From Climacium dendroides (Eukaryota; Streptophyta; Bryopsida; Hypnales; Climaciaceae), in the NCBI GenBank assembly GCA_950106755.1, contig OX467086.1:23578001-23642000 (forward strand): a DNA stretch of 64,000 nucleotides, in the 5' to 3' direction. The translations under genes and the position numbers were made by a program. Positions 1 to 12,652 of the stretch are shown here, in pieces (within the stretch, counting starts at the first letter, position 1; every line of letters starts with the position of its first letter). Under the pieces are notes generated by a model. That model was not told the DNA's origin. It searched no databases and worked only from the letters and a program-made list of their open reading frames with translations.

Positions 1-653
1 TATATTGCAAAATGCATTGTTGGATGAACATTCAATCTTTAACAAACCATAATATTATCCAAAGCTATTTTAACTTCCTCCAATTCGAAAATCATTAAAT
101 ACACTATTCTTCTTTCAACAAAGAAGAACATTCTTTGGTGCATATTTTAAGTGAACTATAAGATCTAAAGGGATAAAAAATTACAAAAGCAATGTACACT
201 TTAAGGTAGGCATTCCCAAATGCCCTACTAACCCAAAACTATTGTCATTACTTTCGGTACATCTCCAAAATCAATAACTTCAATCCTTCATAACTTTTAC
301 ATACGGTATCCAAATACAACATTCTTCATAACTTTTACATACAGTATCCAAATGCAACATTCTTTGGTGTGTTGGAACCTCCTTTCACTTGCCCAAAAGA
401 AAATATGAAAATTTGATCAGTCTAATAACACTAACCAAGGCAAAGTAGTAAAAGTGTCTGTTTGGAGGTTGTCCACCTTAGCAAGTTTCCAAACAAAAGC
501 AACCGACTCAAGCACATAGAAAAGCAAGTGCAACTCACAAGTAGACAAGCCCCACACTCAAATGTGGAACCTTGATTTAATTGGTAAAATTTACAGTCAG
601 GGATCCAACCGTGGAGCCCTGCATCAATAGAACTGCTGTCCTCCACTACCGTA
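1..653. other. Gene-free left edge with repeat remnants
   Basis: No coding region is supported here. About positions 370-480 resemble 12,180-12,290, sharing an AGAAAATATGAAAATTTGA core and a downstream GTCCA-rich stretch, so this is a dispersed repeat remnant. A two-unit tandem duplication lies at 289-364. Confidence 0.5.
289..364. repeat. Two-copy tandem duplication, 38-bp unit
   Basis: Units 289-326 and 327-364 both begin CATAACTTTTACATAC and differ at only two positions. This is a simple direct duplication with no coding content. Confidence 0.9.
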
Positions 654-677
654 CCCTAAACCCTAAACCCTAAACCC
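654..677. repeat. Interstitial telomere-type repeat (CCCTAAA)n
   Basis: Three perfect CCCTAAA units plus a partial fourth, the plant telomere motif read on the C-rich strand. The tract is short and interstitial. It may be a telo-box-like promoter element or repair filler, and it is not evidence of a chromosome end. Confidence 0.9.
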
Positions 678-1380
678 TTACAATTAGGGCAATCCCATCC
701 TCCACTAGCTCCTCCCGCAGCCTAATCCTCCAGACTCCTCAATCGCAGTGCGATCTTTTTTTTTATCTCAGTGCGTCATTGCACCTCCCAATCCTCATGT
801 CGCTCACTCTTGGCGAGCACATTTAGGGTTGTTGAATTATTACCGCATGTATGGGCTAGACTCTGGGCTTCACCTCCTCGTGTAAATGGAAGAAAAGGAG
901 CCAACCGGACTCATGTATGCTGAAGCATCATTCTGCAGTGGATCGAAAGTTTAGTCCAAAAGCCTCCACAAATGTAGTCTGAGGGAGGGAACTCATGCAG
1001 AATGCGAGTGGTTTGTGGACACTAAAAAACGACTTGTGAGAATTGAGACTATCGCAGTCGAAGAGGCGTCCACAAGTTCTATAGAAGCTGCAATATTATG
1101 GTTTAGGATTAGTCTTGGCCATTGGATAGGACCCTAATTCATACTTCAACAATTCTATGACAGGTAGTGCAGATACCAGTGCATTGGAATCCGGGGAGAA
1201 GCTCACTCAAACAACCCCCCGTTCGAATGTGCTTAAGTTCTCTGTTATGACCTCTAAAATGAGATTATTTCATTGGCTGTAGCACGCTAATTATCACATT
1301 CAAACTAAGCTCATGTCAAAAAAGAAAAGTCAGGACAATTGCTGGGACGATTAAAGAGACAGCGAAAGAAATTTTGGTGC

Positions 1381-1415
1381 TAGGGTTAGGGTTAAGGGTT
1401 AAGGGTTAGGGTTGG
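1381..1415. repeat. Degenerate telomere-type repeat (TTAGGG/TTAAGGG)n
   Basis: A run of GGGTT(A)A variants in the opposite orientation to the 654-677 tract. It lies just beyond the stop codon of the GT34 gene, in its 3' flank. The 678-1380 interval between the two tracts contains nothing recognisable. Confidence 0.85.
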
Positions 1416-1426
1416 GGCACCTGTGC

Positions 1427-2926
1427 TTAAGCCTTCTTCGACGTAGCCTTTGATTTCGTCGCAGCTTTGGCGGTATGATTCTTGTGCAGGGCCTCAACTT
1501 CGGGTGACTTCAACGACTTATGGCGAAACCCGTACTTCGCAATAATCTGATTATCTGCGAAGTTGATGGCACGCTCCATGTGCAACAAGCAGTGATCAAC
1601 CGTATACTCGGGGTTAATCGAGCCACAGCAGAACTCACAACCACAGAAATGCGTCACGAAAGGCCACCGATCGTCACCATACAACCCCGGTTCGTACTTT
1701 TCCATCATCTCCTCAAATCGTTCCGTTAGCACCTGCATAAATTTCCACTCCATTCGTTATTCTTGCAAGCCTTTCTTCAAATCTAAACCCTCTGCGGAAA
1801 TTTACATTGCATTCATTACTCTTGCAAAACTTTCTTCAACTCTACAATTCTAAACCCTAAACCTAAATCTTCCCGTGTCACAGGAAAATTCGCAGTGCGT
1901 CTCAGAAACTTGAGAGTTCCATTGCAATTGGCTTACCTTCCAGAATCCCTGGAAATAGTACGAACTTTCGAGGTAGACCTTCGACCCCCATCGTTCCTTA
2001 TCACTGATCATCAGATACACCAGCCCTGATTGATCATCAGCTTCCCCCTTTCCCCGATTCGGCAACGCCTTCGTCAGAAACTCCCCAACACGATCACGAA
2101 CTGCACCTTTCGGACTCATAGGCGCCCAAGCATGCAACATATCCATCGACCACTGGCAATTCCGAATGAGATAAACACCAGCATTGAGTCCCAACCAGCT
2201 CCTCTTCTCATAAACAGCATCCTCCCAGCCGTGCATCACCATGTTATAATTATCATACTTTTTCAAAGGGAGCTCAAACGACATGTCCGTGAACACGGCG
2301 TCGCTGTCCATCCACCAGAACCAGTCAATCTCGGGATGCTCCCTCATCAACATATGCGTAAGAAACGTCTTCACCCACCACCCTAACATCTCATCATCAA
2401 TCTTGTCCATGTTGTAGTAAAGCTCAATCCCATGTAAGCGACAGTAATCCATTTTGTTCTTAATGGCTTTCAACAGCATCTGGTCGCCTTGCTTGTTCTC
2501 GCACTTCTTCGGGTGGGAGCTCGTGATGAGCATGATGCGGGGCTTGGGATTTACACCGCTGGTGGAGTTGTTGAGTTTGTTGATGACCTTGGCGCGTGTT
2601 TTGTCCCAGTCGACAACCGGAGGTCCGAACTTCGTGAACGGCTTGCTGTCGTTGAGGAACTGCTTTAGGTCACGGTCGATTTCGATCATCTGCAGGCGAA
2701 TCTCCTCGGGGGTGAGCTGCTTAGGTCCGTACTGGATGCTGTTTGGTGGGGAGTGGCCCGTGAGATTCTTGAAGGAGAAGGAGGTGGTGTAAAAGCCGAA
2801 GAGACAGATGGAGCACACTGCGGCAAGGAGGCACAGGCCGTAAACAATCTTCCCTTGGGGGCCGTACATTGTGAGGGGCGTCAGTTGACGGGACAACGCT
2901 TTCTTCGTGTCGTCCTTCATTTTCAC
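1427..2926 (-). CDS. GT34 family glycosyltransferase (xyloglucan xylosyltransferase / galactomannan galactosyltransferase type)
   Basis: Predicted Golgi type II membrane enzyme that adds alpha-1,6-linked xylose or galactose side chains to cell-wall hemicellulose. Two exons: 2926-1937 (residues 1-330) and 1732-1427 (331-431). The 204-nt intron is phase 0 with AAG|GTAAGC donor and ATGCAG| acceptor; removing it joins GFWK to VLTERFEEMMEKY, as expected in the family. Visible: short cytosolic tail, membrane anchor about 27-47, stem, then the catalytic domain with the DxD metal/nucleotide-sugar motif in WWMDSDA (207-209), GLNAG (246-250), DDQS (297-300), DRWPFVTHF and FADNQI. Unspliced, the second exon looks like a separate ORF. 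At 431 residues it is a little shorter than the usual 450-460. The C-terminus ends in an odd Lys/Ala/Thr/Ser-rich tail. Donor sugar and acceptor cannot be told from sequence alone. Confidence 0.93.
1751..1866. repeat. Tandem duplication within the GT34 intron
   Basis: Two imperfect units of about 59 bp, starting at 1751 and 1810, both beginning CATTC-TTA-TCTTGCAA. The second ends in CTAAACCCTAAACC, another telomere-like motif. Both lie between the splice sites, so they do not alter the protein. Confidence 0.7.
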
Positions 2927-2964
2927 TATTCTAGTCTTGGGGCTGCCAGCAACAATCTCTCGTT

Positions 2965-3110
2965 AGCACTTGAACTTCCTTTGAAATTTCACACAAGCAA
3001 CATTCAACTACTCTCGATAGCACTTGCACTTCCCTTCGAATATGCACACAAACAACATTCTACCACTCTCAAAAGCACTTGCATTTTCCTCTGAGTATCA
3101 CAAGGGAAAC
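2965..3110. repeat. 2.7-copy tandem repeat, about 54-bp unit, in the GT34 upstream region
   Basis: Units begin AGCACTTG at 2965, 3019 and 3074; the third is partial. The array lies 38 bp upstream of the GT34 start codon, so it falls in the 5' leader or core promoter. Whether it has a regulatory role is unknown. Confidence 0.85.
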
Positions 3111-5204
3111 CCTCGCGTCTCTTCAGTCTTCACGATGGTGCCTAAAAGTCTAAGTTTTACTGGAAACTCTGATACTTGCCTACAGTGGTCCCGAATGTGA
3201 TTCTATCATTAGCGGAAATTGCTACAAAATCATAGCTAAATGGGCGCAAAGGTGGAATTTCTGGTGTTAACATTTCGTAGCTAAAACCAATTAGAAGAAG
3301 TTTTCCTAGGGTTAGTCACTTTAGTGAGCACTATCGCAAACGAGACAATCAGATAATCCAGAACTAGAAGCCACTGAAGTTAGTGTCCAAGAGTTTACTT
3401 ATAATCCAAACAGCAGATGTAATACCCCACTGTCCATTTCTCTTAGGGAGACCTCAATAATCATGATTCTGTCTAGAAGTTCCTGAAATTCTGCAGAAAG
3501 GTCTGCTGCTACGAGTTTTCATAAGTTGCACACTGGAATGACAAAAGAGGCCATCAAGCGAATTGACAAGAGATAAATTTCTGCCCTCACCCGTGCTCTT
3601 GCACTTGCACCCTCAACCGCATGCCAGCACTCTACTTGCAGCTCTCTAAACTTAGGTGTGGCTTCGACTTGAAGGGTTCAAAGTGCTAGCTGCGAAATTG
3701 CTTTCCTTGTGACACTCGAGACGACGGATTCTTCCTTTATGATAACTCTACAATGGACATTCACTCTCGACTTTGGGGACTCTATTCAGCTAAGAAGAGC
3801 CTGCAAAGCAACAGGACAGTAACAGAGGCGTTGTCAGCTGTGAAGCTAAAGCAAGGACTGACGTGCATTGTCAGTGGCACTCTGTTTCTTCGTCCGTCAA
3901 GGAGAATGAGATACTTTAAAAAAATGAAACATAAAAAAGGGTTTCATCTGCCAGGCAATCAATATTTAAATGCACAGGATCTCGAAAACGTGGACAATGC
4001 CACCTTCCGTCTGCTTCAGCTGGACGGAGGTTCACAAATGTTAGACAACTCCAAAATCAGACAGGCGAGGAATCCTTAATATGTCTAGACACGTGGCGTC
4101 TCTGACTGGAAGCCGCAATGGCAACAACTAAACAGGGAATTATCTCGCCAAAGGACGAGGTAACTAGAGGAGCACTTTGACAGGGTCATAGCCGATTATA
4201 CGGTAGAGACTCCGATGTTCAAGACCATTCTTGGTCCGTTTCCAATAGTAGGGTAAACGGTAACATGTTATAGTAAATCTCCCCCATTCAGTGAACCTCT
4301 TCCTCCTCTTCAGGGAGAAGAAATTCTCGGGATTCTTGGGAGCAAAACTATACAAAACAATCTCGTTCTATCGGGTATTACTAGAAAGTCTCAATCTCGT
4401 TCTATCGGGTATTTCTAAAAATGGACAAGAGCCTTCAGTCACAAGCAATCCTCGATCGGGGTGGGGGGTCGTATGGACGACGCAAGATCGAAAACAAGAG
4501 TTCTCAACTCGTTAGCAAAAGAGTTTTCCATACGCTACATAGTACTCTGCATTAGAACTACTGGATTTCAGAGCGCCATAGACGTTACATTTTAATGATC
4601 CTCTGAAAACATGTACCTTGAGCTTCGAAAGCCACCCAGGGTTCAGCAGGGTTTTGAGATCTGAAATCTACGAATGGTACAGATATGAGGTTCAGCCAGG
4701 TCGGGAGCCAGGCTCCAGTTTCTGTTATAGCCGACTCAAAACCGCTCCGGTTATTCACCTCACAGCCTTCTCTAATCATGAAAAACATGAGAATGTCGCT
4801 TTGTTCTCATGAACAAGAGATTATGAATACTACGAAAGAGAAAGCCTCACAAGGCCAACATACCATCATTCTCTGAAACCGTCAACGGAGTCACCCAGCT
4901 ACGAAGACTTGAAAGAGGGAGAGCCACACAGAGTCTCAAGAGGACTAGCGCCGAGAAGATATCTAGAGTTTCCAGAGCAAACTAGAAACTTGTCGAACTT
5001 CTGGACTGCTCCACTCTCTATGCACAGATATGAAGCCTTCGAAGTGCTTGTCAACAAATCTAGCGTTTTCTGGTGTAAGTTCTCTACCGTCGTGTTCGTA
5101 AAAATCGATCACGGGCCCACTAGCTCGTTGAAACTTTGACAAAAGGCTAGATTCGGTCCTACATATCAACCTAGATACTGTGAACATTCGAAAGCTGCAG
5201 CACA
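3111..5204. other. Intergenic, no supported gene
   Basis: Balanced base composition, like the genic parts of the window. The reading frames are short, overlap on both strands and lack recognisable domains; the longest is about 108 codons at 3753-4079. This is GT34 upstream DNA. A non-coding transcript is possible but not visible from sequence. Confidence 0.5.
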
Positions 5205-5282
5205 ACCACTGGTTGCCATCGCATTGACCAAAACTCAGTTAAGACCACTGGTTGCCATCGCAGTGACCAAAACTTAGTTAAG
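5205..5282. repeat. Two-copy tandem duplication, 39-bp unit
   Basis: Units 5205-5243 and 5244-5282 both begin ACCACTGGTTGCCATCGCA and differ at two positions. Confidence 0.95.
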
Positions 5283-7275
5283 CTACTGTTAGTACCCTCG
5301 AATCAGACGCAGAGCAAAACACGAAAGCGCAAGAAGAATCTCGAGGTGATCGATGCCCAAACAAATTCTCGAAACTCGCTTAGTGACTGTCAGAGGCCCA
5401 TCGTGGTATCCTTAAGATAGGGCCAGCGAGCTAGGCATTCCAATTCAGTTCTCCAAGTTTTGCAGATGAGCCTGTCGGCGCCATATGTTTCAATCAATTT
5501 CGCAATGATACCGAGCTTCTTTGGCAGAGTACGTTGACATACGTACCAGAGACACAGAGCCAATTGTGAATCTCGGCTACTGGGCAGCTAGAATGCTAGC
5601 TGTCAGTGATGATGACTATGAAGCTGCAAACTGGTGAAACCACTGCAACATGAACTGAAGCTCACTCGATGGCCGGGACCCTACTGCAAGACGACAGTAA
5701 ACAATCTGCAAAACCTCTTGGAAATCTACTTATTAACCAGATTGGTAAGGATGCATGATCATATTGTTTCAACTAACCTGCGAATGGGGAAGAGACGGTG
5801 CAAGTGAAGATTGCTGGATCGGACAGGTGACGGTTCAGCAACGCCTGAATCTGGACGTGGAAATGTTCTGCAAGTTTGCAAAACCCGTTGCTGCCAGTTT
5901 GTGATGAATGGGAATCTGACTTTTTATGAAACGGCCAGGTTGTTGACGCGGAATGACATGTGTGGACGGTGTTTTGGGTTTCTATTAATGTATGTGTTGG
6001 GATGGCTCGAAATAACTTCCTCAGCACATGTTCGTTGAGGTGCATCATAGTTTCTATAATAGTTTATTAATTTATTAATTTAACATGTTTTTGTTTAATT
6101 TGAAACACATGCACAATTTCCATTGATAGGGGAAACAGTACACAGAACTAGGGGACTTAATTTTACAAGTTTCGCAGCTTGTCGTGGTGTGTTGTGCTCT
6201 AGCAACGGCTGTTCTGTTGGACTTCAGTCGACAACTTTGTGACACAGTGGACTGTATTCGAATTCGTGTTCGCGGTGGGAAGCTTCGAAGCAAAAAAATC
6301 ACTGCGATGATACGGTTACCCGAGATCTTCACTTGGGAAGTTTTTTTAGCTTTTTTTTTCCTTGAAACACATGGACACTCTTGGGAAGTTTTGATCGAAT
6401 ATGCACACTGAAAGCTGTATTGATTGTGTGATATTCTGGTTTCTAAAAGGAAATAAGAATATAAAAATTAAAAATCTGTTTTGATTACAATTTTGAATGT
6501 AAGAATATTCCAAGGTTCCCCAATAAGCAATACTATTGATTTACATTCTCAAATATAAATATGAGGCTTGGTGTGGTGGGACTGTAATCAGTCTCTCAAC
6601 AGACCCTATTTTTCAATAGGGACCGTGTTCAGAAGCGGCGTCCTCATTACTTTTCTACCCATATTTAGTGTGACTACAGCCCTCGGCGTGCAAGAGTGGC
6701 GATGCTCAAACTGCCTGATTGCAATTCCCAAGTTTGAATTCAAAATTGAAGAAAAAAATAGGCCTCCGAGGCTCCGACACGTCCTTAGCAGATTCTCAAA
6801 CCACTGCTTTTCAATGAATAAATAAATCTTATTTAGCATATACGATACAGAAATTCTAAATGCTCAAGCATTTCTGTTTTTAAAAAAAAATTGGGTGCTA
6901 ATGAAAGGAAAACTTGTACTGTTTCCTCTTTTCAATGGAATTGTCCATGTGCCTCCCAAAAAAGAAGAAAAAAACAGAGAGTAAAGTTCACTTTTCTTAG
7001 GAAAATTCACTTCTAGGATACAAAGGTAATTCTGAAAGGACAAGACTTATACCAAAGGTAGTTAGTCAAAAATGATCCATTTTTTTAATGCAATGGTTTT
7101 TCTCATTTTTTCCAAAAATAAATAAAATTTAAATGATCCAATATTTATTGGATAGGTGCCTTCTTCATTATTACATATGATAATATTGAAAGTCATCCAT
7201 CAAAACCAAAAAAAATTGTCTTTTTTTAGTGAAGTCTTTCTAGGAGGTTTGTACTTTTTCTCTATATCATATGCC
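5283..7275. other. Intergenic, no supported gene
   Basis: No recognisable coding region. From about 6040 onward the DNA becomes AT-rich with long A and T runs. Short frames near 5811-6038 and 6184-6411 have no recognisable domain and no splice partners that I could find. Confidence 0.5.
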
Positions 7276-7470
7276 TTTGTGGAATAGAAGTGAGCTGCCT
7301 TCAAAGAATTATACATCAAAATAGAAAAGAGCTACCTTGAAAGAATTATTGTACATCCTTTTTCTTTCACTTTACAAAATAGAAACAAGCGACCTTCAAG
7401 AAAGAATTGTACATCCTTTTTCTTCTTCCACTTTGCAAAAATAGAAACAAGGTAGCCTTCAAAAATAAGA
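7276..7470. repeat. Degenerate tandem repeat array
   Basis: Four imperfect copies of a unit like AATAGAAACAAG...CCTTCAA(A)GAATTGTACATCC, with spacing of about 38-65 bp. The variable spacing indicates indel decay. Confidence 0.7.
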
Positions 7471-8484
7471 ACAAGGAGTTCACCCACCACAACATTCTAC
7501 AATCATGCAGCGCTCCTCCCCTCCCTATGCTAGGAACGTATTCTACTTGGCTAGAATATCCAGGAGCAACTTACCACCGTTAATTGAAGGAATTTTTTTT
7601 TCCTTTTTTTTAAACAAATGGGGAGAACCCATAATTCAAGGATTGGAGTTCACTAAGGAACCATCAATAAGACAATTTTCTTCACCTCAACTGTCCTATT
7701 CTCAAAGGATGCACAACAGACCATTGCTAAACAATCAGTTATGCCGTAAGCCAAAACCAAAGCCAAAGCGCGTTTACTTATTGCTCAATGATAGCACCTC
7801 TGACTGAAGCGGTGAGAATGACTCTTAAGAATTGTTTACGTTTTTCTAAAAAAATTTAAACCTTTTTTTGAGGGGAAACGAATGAACACCTTCCCTTCCT
7901 CCAAGTGTCTGTTTTGGGTGCTGGCTGGCTGGCTGTCTTGCTTGCTTCCTTCCGAAGAGGCTAGCTATTGTAGGGAGTAGTAGGTAAACGTGGTTTGGAG
8001 TGTGATGGAAGTAAACGTTGCATCAAAATAATGCAAGGTTGGAACTCACTGTTGGGAGCCCGCAGGCTAAATTTTTTCTCCGTCTCTGAATAGGAGCTAA
8101 CAAGCTAGCTAATAAAGCCGGTGATGAGATAGCTACCGTAATAGCTGGTGGTGAGATAGCTAGCTGGTGCAGGTTCCGTAGAACGAGGGCAATAATTTGG
8201 GCTCCAATAATGCAGCCAGTGCGGAAGATGCCTGTCCGTCCCGGCGGGGCCTCCTCTCAGGCGGAGAGTCGTTGCAGAAAGAAGGAAAAACGATGTGCAG
8301 TCACCTGGCTCATTCCCACTTTCCCAGGCAGGGCGCAAGCAGGTCAAGTGGCAGACCCCGCCCTTTTGTAAGTTAAGTCGTAACTTGCGTCAGTCCGGGT
8401 TCTGGCCGTTGCCTGCCTCGTTTTGCAGGCTGGCTAGCGTGGCTACCTGAACGCTGGCTACCCATTGCAGCGTGGCTTCCCTTT
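7471..8484. other. Non-coding stretch with a GC-richer patch at about 8100-8480
   Basis: 7471-8100 is AT-rich with a short GGCTGGCTGGCT run near 7921 and no gene. From 8100 to about 8480 GC rises sharply, with short degenerate repeats such as GGTGATGAGATAGCTA, and several open frames on the minus strand. None has a recognisable domain. The patch abuts a dispersed repeat, and GC-rich patches occur at the equivalent edge of other copies at about 42.0 and 50.9 kb. Confidence 0.5.
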
Positions 8485-8965
8485 GAAATCAGTGCCAGCA
8501 GTGTTGTTTTTGTTGTTTTGCTTCGTTTGGGAGAAGGAGCCAAGTGTTTCTTCGATAGTGTGCCCGGTGCCGTTGCCACACTCCAAAATAAAAGTAAAAG
8601 TAATCTCCTGATTTTTTTTAAAGTTCATAAATGATTCATTATTCATAAACGCTTCAAACTTCAATAAACTTTCCCACCGGAGGTTCAAACACCATGAAAC
8701 ACAACTTTGTGCACCTCTCCTTGTTGAGAGCTTTCTGATGGTATAAGGATGTAGTACTTGATGATATCTGTATGAAAATTAGGTGGTAACTAGGAAAATT
8801 TGGCTACAGGTCTCAAACACAATAGTAGTTTGATCACTCTAAATGAAAATTTCTTTTGAAAAAAATAGCCAACATCATTTGGTTGTAGCCAATTGGTAAA
8901 AAAGCATGGATTGAAAAAAAACACTAAGTGCTAATGTTTGTAGGGATACTTTTTGAGTTTCACCA
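8485..8965 (+). repeat. Fragment of dispersed repeat family B
   Basis: Shares GGGAGAAGGAGCCAAGTG and the downstream TTGATGATATCT-TGAAAA and CAATTGGTA-AAAA blocks with 42,060-42,250 and 50,935-51,150. No coding capacity is visible. Confidence 0.75.
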
Positions 8966-10928
8966 ACTAGTTGGAGGGGGCTCACTTTGATTCCCATATT
9001 GAACCGGACTTAGTTATTTTCTCTATATTTTACTCTAAATAGAGATTCAATCAAGCTTTTTTTATTAGATTCTTTTCTTAATATTCTCATATTGCAACTA
9101 GGTTATTTTCTAATTCTATTGGTTAACTTTGAAATGGTTGACAGTTTTTTTTCATGAACTTTGATTAGAATTCAAGTGTTCAACCATTTTACTTCAAGTT
9201 GCCAACTACAAGAAAGAAGAACCCGTAATCACTTCAAATTGCCAACTACAAGGAAGAAAACCCCGTAATCACTACTTTTCATAACATTGCTGAACAATGC
9301 TTACCTTTCCTCCCTCTTTATATTTGAGGAAGTCAAGCATAAGAGAAGAGCACCTATTTGCACCACAATTCAAAAGATAACCTATTTGTTGTTTTAATAT
9401 TCTACATTCTGAACTTTCAAATGATAAATGTAATAGCCATGAAGTAGTGTAAATAGTTACATGGTGCAAATAGGATCTCTTACTATATCCCTATTTTGGA
9501 AATTTTGGGGAAGGCTAGGCTATTAGTTTAATGGAGGATGGTCATTGGTAACACACCACGAGGAGGAAATATTGTAGCCAATAGGAGAGGCCACCCAAGA
9601 TTTTAAGGAATCTAAAAGGGCCCCTACACACATTGGTTAACAATATTATGTTTATGCTTGCTACAAGGTAGATGGTCAAAGTAATGATTATTAATTTTTT
9701 GTTTTTGTAATTGAGGATTGAAAGAGAAGAAGTTTTGCATTGACGAAAGCTATATGTGACAAATTTTGAATATATAAGACCTCACTCAAAAAGCAAGACA
9801 AAACTTCTTATAGTATTGTCGTGTGTTTTAAAAGAATATTAGTCCCATTGAGAAAAAATTAATCCAAGTCCTTTCTTAATTTTCTAACATTTACATATTA
9901 ATTTCTAATATAGGGTATTCACTTATGTCACTTAAATTCTTTTAACCTTTAAGTATACAAGTGACCAATATATGGATACCACAAAAGATAAGAAGATAAA
10001 TTAAATGGTGAGAAAAGACTTGGTTTGAATGATTTTTGGTATAGTTTAGTTGGCATTTGAGTCTACTTTCACCTCTAATTGGCCAAATAATAGAAAATAT
10101 CCTTACTCTATGAATACACTCAAAAGAATAGAAAATGGACTAATTTCTAATATGCAACTTGATTTCTTTCTTCAAATTAAATTGATTATAAACTAACAAT
10201 AAAAGAATTCATTTTTATTTGAATCACAAACAAAATTTAAGGATTTAGGAATTTAATTCACATCCTAGTGGTTGAGTTTAAAATTTTGATCATATAATTA
10301 AAAACTAAAATATAAAATTATGACCTTATTCTAAATTTATTATATATTTTTTTACTAATTAATTCTTGAATCAAGTGATCATTCAATGAATGCAAAATAT
10401 CTCACATAGTTGCACAAAGTCAATCTGGTCAAATGTTTATGAAACTTTGATACAAGGTTTGAATCTATCCCTTTTTGTTATGGATAGATTATCTTTTCCA
10501 ATTAGGTGCCCAAATGAAAAATCCAAATAAAACATTACTTTGCCTGAATTTTTTCATTAAATTTAGGTAGTATGTGCAAAACTCTTCTTCTACTTTTGCT
10601 ATTTGGCAAGTATGCAAATTACATAATAATGGATGCATGTCATATATGTATCAAAATATTTATTTGGTTTAAGTTGCAAACATGACATAGAACAAAAGGA
10701 TATCAAGTGAGCAAAAAGACACGTTTGCATGTATAGTTCATGAATAGACCATATCAAAATTTGAGAATGTATGTAATTTGTGCTTTTAAAATGTGATATT
10801 TGGATCATAATTTATTTGATAAGTAGTAGTCAATATGTGAGTTTTGTATCCATTTTCTATTATTGGAAAATTGATATGCAAGATTTGTATTGGTGCCAAA
10901 GTGAACTTTCAGAGTGGGTAGAGCTTAA
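8966..10928. other. AT-rich intergenic DNA
   Basis: No gene recognised. Apart from a 40-bp tandem duplication at 9191-9270 the region is low-complexity AT-rich sequence. Confidence 0.5.
9191..9270. repeat. Two-copy tandem duplication, 40-bp unit
   Basis: Units 9191-9230 and 9231-9270 both begin ACTTCAA-TTGCCAACTAC and end CCCGTAATC, with a few substitutions. Confidence 0.92.
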
Positions 10929-12165
10929 CTCCTAAAGTTTCTTGACTATGTTGACATCCCAAATGCTCCAAAACTGCCATTTCTAGTACAAGTACAAAAA
11001 TTTAGAAAAAAAAACATTTTTGGACACATGTAACCATAGGATCTTGTAGTACTCTGGTTTGAAAATATACGAAAAAAAATTCAGAAATTTCCACCATATA
11101 AACTGCAAGATATCAGCATTTGAAGTGGCAAAAATTTTTTTGGGCCCTGTGAAAAATTGGGGAGCTACACTTCACAAAGTCAAATCATTATGAAAAAACA
11201 TCCAAAATACTTGTACTTCTTTGGATTTATTCTTCAAAGCAAGATGGCTACATACTTGAAAATTTTCTAATCGTTTGGAACTATACAACATATAGAAAAA
11301 ATTAGTAAATAGAAAGAAGTAGAGATTGATTTAAAATGCTAAAGTTAGAGGATTTTTTTATGGAATTGAAAAATGTCAATTCTAATGGTTGTGATTTTGT
11401 AATAAACAATCTACACCTATGATTTTATTTTTGAATTAAAATATTAAATATTGAGTTAAATAAAGGACTTCAGAGGTTTATTTTAGAACATAGAATCCAT
11501 AACTATATGCAAATTAGAATTCTTCATAACTTTCATCTCATTAATCAAAATGGAACGATTCAAAGCTTTTCTGTGTACACATAAATCTACTGAATCAATT
11601 TTGAATTCTTAGTCCTAAAAAAAATGATTTTTTAATTTTCCCGGATTGTGCGAGTTGAGAAACAATCTACATCACACAATAACTTTTTAACCATGTATTT
11701 AGAAGTTATGAAAATTGTTGGGCCTAAAAAAAATAACCCTAATAACATACTATGGGAACTTGGCTCGAGCAATAGTTTAATATGGCAGGGCAACTACCAC
11801 CTTAAATAATAATAATAAATTAATATTTTTTAGAGATAGAAACACTATAATTCCAATGGTGAGATTGTTTTAGCAAACAAATTTAACCTTGCCAAACAAT
11901 TTTTTTTGAAAAATTATAAAAATTACATTAAAAAATGAATCCTATAAGTTATTTTTTCAATTGGATGCTCTAATTGCTTGAAAAATAAGATTGTGTATAA
12001 TGTTAAGTGTTTTTTGGGGGGCTTTGTAGGGCCATTTCAAGCTCATTCCCCATGCTATGAACTAGCTAGTGTTGGCTAGAATTTTTTTTTAATTTAAAAA
12101 TTAACACAACAAAACTAGTAGTTTTGAGTCATTTTTGACAGAAAAATGGCATTGAAACTTCAAGG
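10929..12165. mobile_element. TTAA-flanked non-autonomous element (long copy)
   Basis: Flanked by TTAA at 10,925-10,928 and 12,166-12,169. The ends are imperfect inverted repeats: left CTCCTAAAGTTTC, right GAAACTTCAAGG. Subterminal sequence resembling CAAAACTGCCATTTCTA matches the elements at 29.3 and 55.9 kb. Length is 1237 bp with no transposase-like frame, so it is non-autonomous or decayed. Confidence 0.7.
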
Positions 12166-12652
12166 TTAAGGTAGAACTTCCTTCTACTTTCCAACAAGAA
12201 AATATGAAAATTTGAACAGCCTAATAATAATAAGTAGGCACAATAACAAAAAAGTGGTGGTTGAAGGAGGGGTGTCCATGTTCCAAGTGATTTCTTTTAA
12301 ATTAATTAATTTTTAACAAATAGAAGGACCATTGCATTAAAAAAATAATTCCCCATACAAAAAAATAGCCAAGCCAAAAGATTGGACAATGAAGAAAAAC
12401 AAGCACAAACAAATGAGTGACAAAATTCTACAAAAATAAGCTAGAAGGATGGGGACGCTTGGTCCAAGTAATGTGATCTCTATTCTCGTGAGCAAGAACA
12501 AGAGAACGAAGCCAAACATTGTCAAACTTCCTCCAAATAGCATTTGCTTGTTGGGGATGATGACGAGGTGCTAATTGTTCTTTCATTTGCACCGTGTAGT
12601 TGGAGTCTAATAGGGCCCCACGGAGAACAAGTTTGAGAGAAATCCAAGACTA

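Noticed and set aside
1427..1936. GT34 gene broken by a frameshift into two ORFs
   Set aside because: A GTAAGC donor at 1937|1936 and a CAG acceptor at 1733|1732 in phase 0 rejoin the family sequence exactly; this is a normal intron.
3753..4079. 108-codon plus-strand ORF as a gene
   Set aside because: No domain, no splice partners and no signs of selection; ordinary length for chance in this composition.
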